DNA of 64,000 bases. It comes from Antrihabitans auranticaus (GTDB lineage: Bacteria; Actinomycetota; Actinomycetes; Mycobacteriales; Mycobacteriaceae). The stretch is from positions 1 through 64,000 of the forward strand of contig NZ_JAEMNW010000002.1 in NCBI RefSeq assembly GCF_016481275.1, given 5' to 3'. How positions within the stretch are numbered: position 1 is the stretch's first letter; each line of letters opens with the position of its first letter. The position numbers were made by a program, and so were the translations under genes. The notes below the pieces were generated by a model. That model was not told where the DNA came from. It was given only the letters and a program-made list of their open reading frames with translations, and ran no database searches. This document shows positions 46,256 to 55,892 of the stretch, in pieces.

Positions 46256-46996
46256 TTACGGCAGGCGGCGGCGCAGATCCTGGATGATCCCAGGGACATA
46301 CGAGGCGCGCATCAGTGCGCGGAGTTGCCAACTGTCACCAGCGGGCAGGATGCCGGCCGACTGGGTCCCGTCGAGAATGTCGAACAGTGTCTCGCCTTCG
46401 TACATGAGTCCGTCGGAGTTGAAGTGGTAGCGGTCGACCGCTGTGCACTGGAGAAAGGATCCCGTGCCGCGCAACGACGGTGCCGTGTCGTCGTACGGGT
46501 AAAACCGGAGGGTGCCGTCGAAATGTCCACTGCCTATGTAGCGCACGATCACACGGACCTCGCCGCTCGGATCGAGGTCGATGTAGATCTGTCCTGGCAA
46601 AGGGTCGTAGCGCCAGTCGGGGATAGCGTCGAAGAAGGCGAAGTTGTACTTGACGAACTCTTCGTGGCCGACGATCACGCGGCCGAAAGTTGTCACGTCC
46701 TTGTATCGCAGGTCCTTCGTATAGAGCTCGTCGTTGCGTGACATGTCGCGCATCAACCAACTCCACCAGTACTTCTTGGACCACTCGACGACCCAGGCGA
46801 TGTCGATCCCGAAGCCGCGGTAGTGGGCAACTTTCTTTTCCAGGTCCTCGAACCATTGCTGCGTCATCGCGTTGAGTTCTGCTTCGTCGAGCACGGGGAC
46901 CCTCCCGCCGGCGCGGTTACCTGCCTGGAACTGCGGAACCGGCTGCCGCAGCCGCGGTTTGGCCAGTGCTGCTTGAAAAAGTGCTTCGTCGAACAT
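46256..46996 (-). CDS. NTF2/SnoaL-like protein
   Basis: 246 residues. Conserved features such as the FVKYNFAFFDAIPDWRYD segment and VRYIGSGHFDGTL suit the SnoaL-like NTF2 fold of cyclases and isomerases. The catalytic role cannot be set. ATG 46996 follows AAGGGAGC. It is divergent from a TetR gene with two matching 16-bp sites between, so the TetR is its likely repressor. Confidence 0.75.
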   Translation of the reverse strand: MFDEALFQAALAKPRLRQPVPQFQAGNRAGGRVPVLDEAELNAMTQQWFEDLEKKVAHYRGFGIDIAWVVEWSKKYWWSWLMRDMSRNDELYTKDLRYKDVTTFGRVIVGHEEFVKYNFAFFDAIPDWRYDPLPGQIYIDLDPSGEVRVIVRYIGSGHFDGTLRFYPYDDTAPSLRGTGSFLQCTAVDRYHFNSDGLMYEGETLFDILDGTQSAGILPAGDSWQLRALMRASYVPGIIQDLRRRLP

Positions 46997-47028
46997 TCGC
47001 GAGCTCCCTTTGCCTCCGCCGAACTGCG

Positions 47029-47086
47029 ATCAACCGATTCCAGATCATGCTTGCACGCGCGTGAACTAGAATCAAGCGGTTCCAGA
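47029..47086. promoter_or_regulatory. paired TetR-type sites in divergent control region
   Basis: ATCAACCGATTCCAGA (47029-47044) and ATCAAGCGGTTCCAGA (47071-47086) agree at 14 of 16 positions and start 42 bases apart, four helical turns. The second lies within a GAATC-AAGC-GGTTC near-dyad. They sit between the NTF2-like gene and the TetR gene. Confidence 0.55.
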
Positions 47087-47107
47087 ACGTCTGAAGGGTG
47101 CGAGACG

Positions 47108-47722
47108 ATGGTCGAACGGCAGCAAGCCGGAACGAAGGTGTGGCGAGGGCAGAGCTTCGACGATCGGGTGCTGGACCGGCGCACTGCGTTGCTGCGCGCG
47201 GGCTTCGAACTGCTCGGCGACGAGGGGGTCGGCGGGGTGACGATGCGGGCCGTCTGCCGGAGCGCCGAACTCAGCCCGCGATACTTCTACGAAAGTTTCA
47301 CCAACACAGACGAATTGATCGCCGCCGTGTACGACGAGTGCAATGCTGAGTTGGCGGCGGCAATCGCGTCCGCGGGGGTTCGGCCCGATACCGAGGCGAC
47401 GATAGCGGCCGCTGTGGAAGGCGCAGCCGGATTCTTCGGCGCCGATGTTCGCCGGGTTCGGGTGCTTCTACGCGAACCGCTCACGAGTCCGTTGCTGACC
47501 GAGCGACGGTCGGTCATTCTGCCGGACTTTCTCGCAGCGCTCGCAACCGCATTGGGAGTCGAGTTCGCACCCGATCGATCCGATCGTGCGCTCGCGGGCA
47601 GTGCGCTGGCGGGTGCGCTGGTGTCATTGGTGCTGGACTGGACCGACGGTCGGTTCGAGGCGGTCCAGTCCGAAGTCACCACTTACGCAACGAACCTCAT
47701 CGTGACGATGTTGAATCGCTAG
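47108..47722 (+). CDS. TetR-family transcriptional regulator
   Basis: 204 residues. The N-terminal helix-turn-helix is GGVTMRAVCRSAELSPRYFYESFTNTDELI; the C-terminal effector domain is helical and unassigned. ATG 47108 has AAGG 10 bases upstream. It is divergent from the NTF2-like and methyltransferase pair and likely represses it. Confidence 0.88.
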   Translation: MVERQQAGTKVWRGQSFDDRVLDRRTALLRAGFELLGDEGVGGVTMRAVCRSAELSPRYFYESFTNTDELIAAVYDECNAELAAAIASAGVRPDTEATIAAAVEGAAGFFGADVRRVRVLLREPLTSPLLTERRSVILPDFLAALATALGVEFAPDRSDRALAGSALAGALVSLVLDWTDGRFEAVQSEVTTYATNLIVTMLNR

Positions 47723-47809
47723 TTGCTGCGATTTCTTGTGCGGTCGCCCGCCCCTAGGTCGGGACGCTGCAGTTCGGTCCGCTCACGATATGCGGCGCGG
47801 GCACATTCG

Positions 47810-49309
47810 TCAGGTGACTGTGGCCGCCGACGCCTGGAGCACTGCCAGTTCGGACGCGCGGGGACCATCGACGAGTTCGCCCCCGGACTCGTCGAAGGTC
47901 AGCACTGAGCGTCGCCCCTGCGTGAATGCCGCCCATCCGGGGTCTCCGGTTCTTGCGAACGCGACCCAGGCCGAATGCATATCGTCGGCGACCCGCTGTG
48001 GTGGTGTGGCGCCAGCTGCGGCGAATTCTGTTCCCAGCGTGTCGAATACGAAGGGAATCTCGAGTGCGTGGCATGCGCGTAGATCCTGAACGGCTGTTCG
48101 CCAGGCGAATTCGTAGGCGTACACGGAGTTTCCCGCTGCCGAATGCGTGAGCGCGAGGTCCATGGTCGGGCCGCGGAACGCGTGGTCGGAAAGAATCGAA
48201 CACAAGATGTCGCCGCTCGTCGCTTCCGGGCGACTCGCGGAATAGGTTTCTGCCACAGCAGGATCGATGCCGAATCTCTTCAGCATGAACGGCAGAGCCT
48301 CCGGCGTGATCGCCACGGCGATGCCGGTCGGAATCAAGAAGAGGCGAAACTCGTCGGTGGTCGTGCCTGCAAGAAGCGGAACGTTCGCTCCCGCACCGGA
48401 CTGGATTGTTTCCGCGGGCAGCCGGGGGATCACCACTCCGTCGAGTACCGGAAATATCGGAGTAACTCCGAGTCCGTTTCGTACGAGAGTGTCGCCCCAG
48501 CGTTCCGGGTTCGGATCGAGGACGAACGCGGCGGTGAGCGCATCCTGCGCGGCAGTAAGCGCATCGGGTGCCACACGCGAGAACGCGTCGGCCGTCGGTG
48601 AGATCCCTAGGTGTGCAGCAAGTTCGGCGGCAAACCGCTGCGCATCCGCCCGGTCGGCAACGACTCCGCCGCTGCCGCTCTGGATGATCGCCTTTGCGAA
48701 CAAGCCCTGCGCGGCGGGGGCACCGAGCAACATCGCGATGCTGATCCCGCCCGCTGATTCGCCGAATACGGTGACGTTGGCTGGGTCTCCGCCGAATGCC
48801 TCGATGTTCTCCTGCACCCACGCGAGCGCGAACAATTGATCGAGCAACCCACGATTATCCGGCGCGCCATCGAGGGAGACGAAGCCCGAAACACCGAGGC
48901 GATAATTGATGGATACGAGCACCACACCGTCCCGGGCGAAGGCGGAACCGTCGTAGTTCGAGATCGAGTTCGAGCCGCGAGTGAACGCACCGCCATGAAT
49001 CCAGACCATCACCGGTAAGCCCGACGCTCCGGTTTCCGGCGCCCAGACGTTCACATTGAGGTAGTCCGGACCCGGGATCTGCTTCTTCGGAAGCAAGGCC
49101 TCGAGGGGTGGGGGATAGGGGGATTGAGTGCATGTGGGGCCATGCTCGGTGGCATCACGAATACCGTCCCACGTCGCTGCCGGTGTGGGCGCTCGGAACC
49201 GCGCCGCGCCGACCGGTGGTGCGGCGTAAGGGATTCCGAGGAACGCTGACACTCCGTTCGTCGTTCGGCCGCGTACTTTTCCACTGGCTACCTCGACGAT
49301 CGGCTGCAT
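47810..49309 (-). CDS. type-B carboxylesterase
   Basis: 499 residues. The nucleophile is in FGESAGG, the oxyanion loop is IHGGAF, and the acid and His are expected at DEFRLF and CHALEIPFVFDTLG. The N-terminal FLGIPYAAPPVGAARF is the type-B signature. It hydrolyses carboxylic esters; the substrate is unknown. It has no signal peptide, so it is cytoplasmic. It stands alone. Confidence 0.92.
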   Translation of the reverse strand: MQPIVEVASGKVRGRTTNGVSAFLGIPYAAPPVGAARFRAPTPAATWDGIRDATEHGPTCTQSPYPPPLEALLPKKQIPGPDYLNVNVWAPETGASGLPVMVWIHGGAFTRGSNSISNYDGSAFARDGVVLVSINYRLGVSGFVSLDGAPDNRGLLDQLFALAWVQENIEAFGGDPANVTVFGESAGGISIAMLLGAPAAQGLFAKAIIQSGSGGVVADRADAQRFAAELAAHLGISPTADAFSRVAPDALTAAQDALTAAFVLDPNPERWGDTLVRNGLGVTPIFPVLDGVVIPRLPAETIQSGAGANVPLLAGTTTDEFRLFLIPTGIAVAITPEALPFMLKRFGIDPAVAETYSASRPEATSGDILCSILSDHAFRGPTMDLALTHSAAGNSVYAYEFAWRTAVQDLRACHALEIPFVFDTLGTEFAAAGATPPQRVADDMHSAWVAFARTGDPGWAAFTQGRRSVLTFDESGGELVDGPRASELAVLQASAATVT

Positions 49310-49377
49310 CCGGAACGACTCCTCTGGGGTTCGGTGGATCGGCGCAATCTACTTTAGGTCAGATGCGCACCTGGCCT

Positions 49378-51081
49378 CTAACCTCGCAGCGCCGATGCGA
49401 AGATCGCGGGGAGCTTGAGCCACGACGGCTTCGAATTGAAGTACGTGAGGCGGCGGCCGGTGACCGCGGCTGTCTTGTTGGTCACGAACCAGGGCGGTTT
49501 GGGCGCAATCGACAGTTCCCGGTTGATCAGTGTGCGAGGTGACGGTCGGAAGGGCCCCCGAACGACCGTCCGCTCGGGATCGGCGATGAGCAGCGTGTTG
49601 TGCACGACCCCGATTCCGCTCTGGACATCGTCGATCGTGTGGCCCGGGAACGCGCCCCAACTTGCCTCGGGCGTCAGATAGCCGACGCCGGTCCACGCGT
49701 TGATCGCGATCGTTCCGTACTTCAAGTCGACGATGGCTTTCTCGAAGCGCTCCCCGAGTTCGGCAATGGTGTTCGGACGCGCGATGATGTTGACCCCGAG
49801 CGTGCCGACGAACTGTGTGTTCGACGCCTCTACCGCGGCGTCGAGGAACTCGGCACCGGTACCGGGTAGCTCGGATATTCCGAGTACCGGCGCGAAGTAT
49901 TCGATGCCGAGTGCCGCTTCTCCGCTGGTCGGCTTCAGTCCAACGAGCAGAGTGCGGCTTTGATCCTTGCCGAGCTTCTCCGCAAATTTGTACGTCGAGC
50001 GCGCCGCTTGCACTCGATCGGCACTACCCGGGTAGTAATCCGCGCGGCTCGGTGCCCGATCGAACGCCGCCCGCACTTCGGCCAGGAACGCATCTTTCTG
50101 TGCCCAATCCGCGCTGACGATCGCCACCTGGGATGCAACGCAGTTATAGCCGTTGTTGTGAAGCTTTTGGGTCACGAGATGTTCTGCCTGGAACTTCAGG
50201 TCGGCCTTGGACCATTTGCCCGGAAGAATGATCGTGGGGGATACGCCGCCCAGTTCGCTCGTGATCGGCTTGTCCAAGATCGGAGTTTTCGCGGCTTTGT
50301 TCTCCTTCCCGGTATTGCCGCCGCCGTAGACGATCGCGTCGTGGGTCGCGCTGCTGCCGGTCATGTGGACCGACGTGACATCGGGATGTTGCGTGAGCGC
50401 CTGACCGACGTCGACGCCTCCGGTGAGGATCCGCACGAACCCGCCCTCGATGAATCCGGCAAAGATTCGTTCGAGAATTGGCAGCAGCGGGTCGGTGATC
50501 GGGTTGAGCTTGAGCACTACGACACGGTTGTCGGCGAACAGTTGGTAGAGGACGTCCAGTGGCGTGATCGAGAATATGTTTCCGGCGCCCATCACGGCGC
50601 ACACACCATCGGTGTCTTCTGGCCGACGCTGACCGAGGCCGGCGTGGGCTTTCAGAGCCCGACTGTCGACATCGGGCTTGGACCACACCTCGACCTCGAA
50701 GCCGCTGAACAGCAAATGATCGAAAATGCCGTGTGGCAGAACACGAATCGCATTTCGTCCGCCAGGTGCGGCCTTGATCTTGTAGCCGTCGAGCGGGCTG
50801 CCACCCTTCTCCAGCTTCGCGAGCGAGGCCGCCAAGCCGTTCGCGCCGCCGAGGACAGCGTACGGTCCACTGATCCATTCTTCGCCGGCGAGCGGCGAAT
50901 CGGCGGGCAGTCCTTTGATCTTCAGCGCGATCTCGACCCACTCCGCGGCGGCGGCTTCGGTGGCGACCCGAAGCCGTTCGAGCAGCGCGCGGCGCTGCTC
51001 CAATGTGGTTCGCGCCCAGTTGCTTTCGCCGACCTTGAGTGCCGCGACTGCTTCGTCGACGCTGGTTGCCGTGCTTGTCAT
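49378..51081 (-). CDS. aldehyde dehydrogenase family protein
   Basis: 567 residues, longer than the usual 480-500. The catalytic Cys is in NGYNCVASQ, the general-base Glu in SELGGVSPT and the cofactor region in VMTGSS-like VHMTGSSATHD. It oxidises an aldehyde or CoA-aldehyde with NAD(P). An extra block before and around GIFDHLLFSGFEVEVWSKPD and a tail of about 70 residues set it apart from classical members. ATG 51081 follows GGAGGAA. Divergent from a PucR regulator, its likely activator. Confidence 0.85.
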   Translation of the reverse strand: MTSTATSVDEAVAALKVGESNWARTTLEQRRALLERLRVATEAAAAEWVEIALKIKGLPADSPLAGEEWISGPYAVLGGANGLAASLAKLEKGGSPLDGYKIKAAPGGRNAIRVLPHGIFDHLLFSGFEVEVWSKPDVDSRALKAHAGLGQRRPEDTDGVCAVMGAGNIFSITPLDVLYQLFADNRVVVLKLNPITDPLLPILERIFAGFIEGGFVRILTGGVDVGQALTQHPDVTSVHMTGSSATHDAIVYGGGNTGKENKAAKTPILDKPITSELGGVSPTIILPGKWSKADLKFQAEHLVTQKLHNNGYNCVASQVAIVSADWAQKDAFLAEVRAAFDRAPSRADYYPGSADRVQAARSTYKFAEKLGKDQSRTLLVGLKPTSGEAALGIEYFAPVLGISELPGTGAEFLDAAVEASNTQFVGTLGVNIIARPNTIAELGERFEKAIVDLKYGTIAINAWTGVGYLTPEASWGAFPGHTIDDVQSGIGVVHNTLLIADPERTVVRGPFRPSPRTLINRELSIAPKPPWFVTNKTAAVTGRRLTYFNSKPSWLKLPAIFASALRG

Positions 51082-51231
51082 CTATTCCTCCGTCGAAGGC
51101 GTCCCTGCCGGTCGCAATTGACCGTGCTCGGTCGGTTTCGGGCGCGGGTGACCCGCGTCACGCCCCTTCATCGTCCGCCGATCAGCGCTCGATCGCTATA
51201 GGCTCACGCTTCGAGTTCCGGCCGTTCTGAT

Positions 51232-51245
51232 TGTGCATGTGCACA
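51232..51245. promoter_or_regulatory. TGTGCA-N2-TGCACA inverted repeat
   Basis: Perfect 6-base arms with a TG centre, in the control region between the aldehyde dehydrogenase and the PucR gene, 45 bases from the chosen PucR start. A candidate PucR operator. Confidence 0.45.
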
Positions 51246-51289
51246 CGTGGGCTTCGTCGGCGGATCGTCCCCGCGTCTATGCTTGCGTG

Positions 51290-52534
51290 GTGACCGACGC
51301 GCCGCCGCACGTCGCGAGTTCGGCCGAACTCGCGCGCGGACTCCTGTCGCGCATCGACGAACTTACCGACGACCTGGTGGAGCGGATCCGGACCGGCGAC
51401 CATGCGTACGCGGAGACGACAGCGCTCACGGAAGAACAGCTGCGTGTCTCGGTGTTCGAGAATGTCGATGCGATTCTGCACCAGCTCGCCACGGGATCGC
51501 GGGGGCGATTGGACGCCGCCAGCAACGCAGGTCGGCTGAAGGCAGCGCAGGGTGTGCCACTGGCGGCATTGCTTCATGCGTACCGCTTGGCCGGCCGCGC
51601 GATCTGGGACCAGCTCGTTCTGGACGCCGGTCCGGAGCCACCCGAGTGGCTCCCGCGTGTTGCGTCGGACCTGTGGACCTTCATCGACGAATTCTCGAGT
51701 GCCGCCGCCGAAGCGTACGGTCTGGCGTCGGCGGAACGGGCGGGACGCGATGCGCAGTCGCGAGCGCTGCTGCTGAATTCTCTTCTGTCGGGAGAAGGCT
51801 CGTCGGCCGCGCGCCACGTCGATGTGCTCCGCTTGCTTCGGCTGCCTGATACGGGGGCATTCGTCGTGGCAGTCGCGGAGGTGTCGGCACCTGGAGTCGA
51901 ACCGCTCGCTCGCGTCGAAGAGCGGTTGCGCCGCCACGCTGTCCATTCGGTCTGGCTGGTCGAGTTGGACGCGCAGGTCGGCCTGCTGAGTCTGGGGTCG
52001 GCGAAATCGTACGAGATCGCTCGGCAAGTGCTCGTCGATCTCGCCGCCGCCCGCGTCGGTGTGAGTCGACAGTTCGCAACGCCCGATGGTGCGCGCGCAG
52101 CGTTGCGGGAGGCGAAGCTTGCCATTCGCTGTAGCGCGCCCGGTTCGGTCGAAGTGAACAGCTACGGCGAGTCGCCTGTTCCGCTGTTGGTCGCGCATTC
52201 CCCGGAAGCGGGTCGGCTCATAGCCCGCAGCGTCTTCGGTGCCGTGCTCGAGCTGCAGGACGACGAAGCGGCGTCTCTACTCGAGACGTTGTCGACGTGG
52301 TTCGAATGCGGTGGTTCAGCAACCGACGCCGCACGTCGATTGCACTTTCACCGCAACACGATTCACTACCGGCTGCGGCGAATCGAGCAACTCACCGGAC
52401 GCAATTGCGCCGATCCGAAGGCTGCCGCCGAGCTCTATTGTGCGTTGGCTGCGATGCAGCTGGTGGGCGAGCGTAGCGGAGAATCGGGATCGGCTGTGCG
52501 GAATCTGGACCGGAAGCTGTCGGCAGGCGCCTAG
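51290..52534 (+). CDS. PucR/CdaR-type transcriptional regulator
   Basis: 414 residues. The C-terminal PucR helix-turn-helix (LHFHRNTIHYRLRRIEQLTG) is clear. A GGDEF-like CdaR region precedes it and a helical N-terminal sensor starts the protein. GTG 51290 lies seven bases after TATGCT, so the mRNA may be leaderless; a start at 51233 would overlap the palindrome. It probably activates the divergent aldehyde dehydrogenase in response to its substrate. Confidence 0.85.
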   Translation: MTDAPPHVASSAELARGLLSRIDELTDDLVERIRTGDHAYAETTALTEEQLRVSVFENVDAILHQLATGSRGRLDAASNAGRLKAAQGVPLAALLHAYRLAGRAIWDQLVLDAGPEPPEWLPRVASDLWTFIDEFSSAAAEAYGLASAERAGRDAQSRALLLNSLLSGEGSSAARHVDVLRLLRLPDTGAFVVAVAEVSAPGVEPLARVEERLRRHAVHSVWLVELDAQVGLLSLGSAKSYEIARQVLVDLAAARVGVSRQFATPDGARAALREAKLAIRCSAPGSVEVNSYGESPVPLLVAHSPEAGRLIARSVFGAVLELQDDEAASLLETLSTWFECGGSATDAARRLHFHRNTIHYRLRRIEQLTGRNCADPKAAAELYCALAAMQLVGERSGESGSAVRNLDRKLSAGA

Positions 52535-52614
52535 GGTCGAGTAGCTGCTGAATCGAGGCGATTCGCGGCTATCGAGTTCGGCGCTGTGTGCGTCGAGGAC
52601 GCGAGGGTCGAACT

Positions 52615-55600
52615 ATGTTGCTGGGTCGAGATAAAGGTCGAACTCGCATAGCGCTCGGCGCGGTGGCCGCCCTTGTACTGGCGATGGTGTCCTGTTCGAC
52701 GGACGAGTCCGAATCAGGTGCGCCGAACGAGCGTGGAGTGTTTGCCGGTCCTGACGGCAAGCCCGCCCAGTACCACGAACCGGTGAAGCTGACCAGCGCG
52801 GACGGGGTCCTCGAAGTTCGGCTCTCGGCGCATCAGGGGCAGGTCGATCTCGACACGGTGACGCAGCCGGTCGACGACTTCCTGGTCTTCAGCTACGAGC
52901 TGATCGAGGGCACAAGCTCGGACGGTGCCACCAGCGCCGACAACGTCTACCCCGCTCCGACGTTGCACGTCGACCCCGGGGAGCGATTGATTGTGCACTT
53001 GGACAACGACTTACAGAATCTGACCGTCGGCGACTTCATGAATCCGGCGTATGTGCCGGTAGGCGGAGAAGTACCGCTCACCCCGAAGCCGTTGGAAGCG
53101 GCACCACTGAATCTGCACGTCCACGGCTTGCACGTGAGTCCAACGGGCAACTCGGACAACGTGTTGCTGTCGATTCCGGCGGGCATGGGCAACGTGTACG
53201 ACTTTGCGGTTCCGGACGACATGCCCAACGGAATGTACTGGTATCACAGCCATCGGCACACCGTGACAGCGCCGCAGACCTACATGGGTTTGGCCGGGAT
53301 GCTGGAGATCGGGCGGCCCGACGGCAATCTGCCTCTGGTAACCGAGAACGACATTCCGATCCGAACCATGGCGCTGCAGTACAACTTCGTGTTCGACCGA
53401 AAGGGAAGTGGCCACAAGCTCGGCAACGTCTCATGGCCGAAATGGGTGAACACGCTGACCGGGCCGGAGGGCTCCCAACTCGCAGATGGCACGTACCGGC
53501 CGAGTCTTGCTCCCGTGAATCTTGCGGAAACCAGTGAGGGCGCCCAGTACATGACGAACTGGTACACTGGGCCGCTCTCGCCGGCGAACCACCGCGGGCA
53601 GAATCAGTTCATACCGTCCAACCTGCAGAGCTTCACCAGTGATTCGGTGAATGTGCCCGCGAATCCCGACCTGCCCGACAACGAGCGAGACGTCCAGTAC
53701 ACGATCAACGGGCAGTTCCAGCCCGAGCTGAAGGTGAAGCCGGGACAGACCGAAATCTGGACCCTCGCGAACATGACGGACCTCGCGTATCTACGTGTGC
53801 AGTTGACCGAGACTGCAACGGGCAAGCACCCACCGTTCGCGATCGTGGGGCAGGACGGAATACCGTTCACGCAAGTACAGCGCCCGGTCGAGGGCGACGG
53901 AACCGCGTTGCTGATTCCGTCCGGAACGCGGTTTGCGATCGCCGTGACGATGCCCGCCACTGGTGATCTCGTTGTGGAGCTGCCGCCGGTGCCGGGCGCC
54001 AAACCGATTGTCAATCCCGGAGTGCTGTACACCAACAACGGCACGCCCAATTCTCCGGCGTTGCTGGGAACGGTCAGCGTCGATCCCGCGCATCTCAGCT
54101 ATGCGGACGGGTTCTTCGCGTTCCCGATTCAGACCCTGCTGCGCATCACTCCCGACGACGGTCAGGGCACGACCACCGCATTCGAGCCCGGCCAGGACCT
54201 GGACACCTACACGTCGTACGTCGACACGTCGGTAATGACGCCGGACATGACGCGGGACTTCAAACTCAGCGGCGGCTTCGGCAACGACAAAGCCAGCAAG
54301 AGCGATCCGAAGTCTTTCACCTACGAAATGGACGGCAATACGTTCCCGAACATTCCGCTGATCCAACCGCGCGTGAACTCGGTGGAGGAGTGGAAGTTCA
54401 CGAACTACAACAACGATGCGCATCCATTCCATGTGCACGTCAACAACTTTCAGGTGACTGAGATCGTCGATCCGATCGACAGCACGAGAACGGGCGTGCA
54501 GCCGTGGGGCCAAGACATCGTGAACGTGCCCGCGCCGCTCGTGGACGAACAGAAGAATGTGCTCGCTGAAGCATCGGCGACGATTCGCACCCAATTTGCC
54601 GAATACACAGGCGCTTTCGTGTTGCATTGCCATCGGCTCAACCACGAAGACAATGGGATGATGGCGATGATCAACGTGATTCCCGAGGTGTCGAGTTACG
54701 CCGTCGCGGTTCCCGGGTCCAACGGCCGGCCGGCAACTGTCCGGGTGCACGACGGCACCGGCGACGAAGTACTTGCAGCCGTTGTGCCGTTTCCGGATTT
54801 CGAGGGCAGTGCGTCGGTGGCGATGGCCGACATCAGTGGTGATGGAATTCTCGACCTCGTTGCAGGCACCGGTGCGGGCGTCGCCCCCGAGGTGGTGGTC
54901 TACAGCGGCGCGGACGGCGGGCTGGGGCCGTTCAGCGACAAGCTCGCCGAGTTCGTTCCCTTCGCCGATGATTTCCGCGGTGGCGTGTCAGTCGCCGGTG
55001 CAGATATCGACGGTAATGCGCTGGCCGACAACATCATCGTCGCGACGGGCCCCGGAACGGAGTCGGAGGTGAAGGTGTTTGCGTCGAAGCTTGCCGAGCC
55101 CGGTTCGGCACCGGAGGTGTTCTCGACCTTTTCGCCGTATCCAGGATCGGAGTCCGGGGTGACTCTCGCGACGGGGCTGGTCGATTCGATGTCGGGACGA
55201 CCCAGCATCGTGACCGCACCGGGACCGGGTGAACCGGCGCAGATCAAGACGTTTCGCTACGACCTGTACAAGCCCACCGAGCGGTCGGCGGGCAGTGGCG
55301 ACGAGCCTTCGCACGGCGATGAGCATTCGCACGGCGACGGGCCCGCCATGGTGGCGGAGTTCCTGGCTGCCGATCCGGCCTATACGGGCGGGGTTTCGCT
55401 GGCAACCGGGTGGGTTGCGGGAGCGGAAGGTGGCGCGCAGAGCGTCGTCACGGGCGAACTCGGTGGCGCCGGGACGGTTCGGGTCTGGTCGACGGGTTCA
55501 CGCTTGGACGGTCAGCCGGAGATGTACCTCGAAAACCCCAACCACGACTCGGGTCACATGGAGTTCGCCGAAATTGCTTCTTTCGCACCGTTTTCCGGCG

Positions 55601-55791
55601 GCGCCGGTGTGCTCGTGGGGACAACCAGCACGACAGTCGGGGCCGATCTGCTCGTGAGCAGTGGTGCCGAGGTTCGCAAGTATTCGCTCAATCGGCCTGA
55701 CCCGACGGCCAAAACCGTGGTGCCGACGCTGCTTACGACGTTGCCGCCGCTCCCGGAGGGATCCGCGTCAGCGCCGCTCGGTGGTCGCTAG
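52615..55791 (+). CDS. secreted multicopper oxidase fused to a C-terminal beta-propeller
   Basis: 1058 residues. A lipoprotein-type signal ends at VSC near residue 24. The oxidase part (to about 690) has all copper motifs: HVHG (His168, His170), WYHSH (His211, His213), HPFHVH (His603, 606, 608) and HCHRLNHEDNGMM (His671, Cys672, His673, His677, with a Met as axial ligand). From about 700 the chain has at least five FG-GAP/VCBS-like blades (for example ADISGDGILDLVAGTGAG). A His-rich loop, SHGDEHSHGDG, lies near residue 895. It should oxidise phenols or metal ions with O2 outside the cell. ATG 52615 follows GAGGG. Confidence 0.9.
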   Translation: MLLGRDKGRTRIALGAVAALVLAMVSCSTDESESGAPNERGVFAGPDGKPAQYHEPVKLTSADGVLEVRLSAHQGQVDLDTVTQPVDDFLVFSYELIEGTSSDGATSADNVYPAPTLHVDPGERLIVHLDNDLQNLTVGDFMNPAYVPVGGEVPLTPKPLEAAPLNLHVHGLHVSPTGNSDNVLLSIPAGMGNVYDFAVPDDMPNGMYWYHSHRHTVTAPQTYMGLAGMLEIGRPDGNLPLVTENDIPIRTMALQYNFVFDRKGSGHKLGNVSWPKWVNTLTGPEGSQLADGTYRPSLAPVNLAETSEGAQYMTNWYTGPLSPANHRGQNQFIPSNLQSFTSDSVNVPANPDLPDNERDVQYTINGQFQPELKVKPGQTEIWTLANMTDLAYLRVQLTETATGKHPPFAIVGQDGIPFTQVQRPVEGDGTALLIPSGTRFAIAVTMPATGDLVVELPPVPGAKPIVNPGVLYTNNGTPNSPALLGTVSVDPAHLSYADGFFAFPIQTLLRITPDDGQGTTTAFEPGQDLDTYTSYVDTSVMTPDMTRDFKLSGGFGNDKASKSDPKSFTYEMDGNTFPNIPLIQPRVNSVEEWKFTNYNNDAHPFHVHVNNFQVTEIVDPIDSTRTGVQPWGQDIVNVPAPLVDEQKNVLAEASATIRTQFAEYTGAFVLHCHRLNHEDNGMMAMINVIPEVSSYAVAVPGSNGRPATVRVHDGTGDEVLAAVVPFPDFEGSASVAMADISGDGILDLVAGTGAGVAPEVVVYSGADGGLGPFSDKLAEFVPFADDFRGGVSVAGADIDGNALADNIIVATGPGTESEVKVFASKLAEPGSAPEVFSTFSPYPGSESGVTLATGLVDSMSGRPSIVTAPGPGEPAQIKTFRYDLYKPTERSAGSGDEPSHGDEHSHGDGPAMVAEFLAADPAYTGGVSLATGWVAGAEGGAQSVVTGELGGAGTVRVWSTGSRLDGQPEMYLENPNHDSGHMEFAEIASFAPFSGGAGVLVGTTSTTVGADLLVSSGAEVRKYSLNRPDPTAKTVVPTLLTTLPPLPEGSASAPLGGR

Positions 55792-55802
55792 AGGTTGTCG
55801 AG

Positions 55803-55868
55803 ACTGAAGGATTTTCCCCGTAATCCGGGGAAAATCCTTCAGTTTGCTTTCGGCCCCGGATTCCGGGG
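55803..55868. terminator. two hairpins between convergent genes
   Basis: First, a perfect 18-bp stem (55803-55820 with 55826-55843) closes a five-base loop and is followed by TTTGCTTT. Second, CCCCGG/CCGGGG (55854-55868) with a three-base loop. They end the oxidase transcript and probably also the convergent TetR transcript. Confidence 0.85.
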
Positions 55869-55892
55869 TGGGAACTCCTCTGAAGAGTTCGG

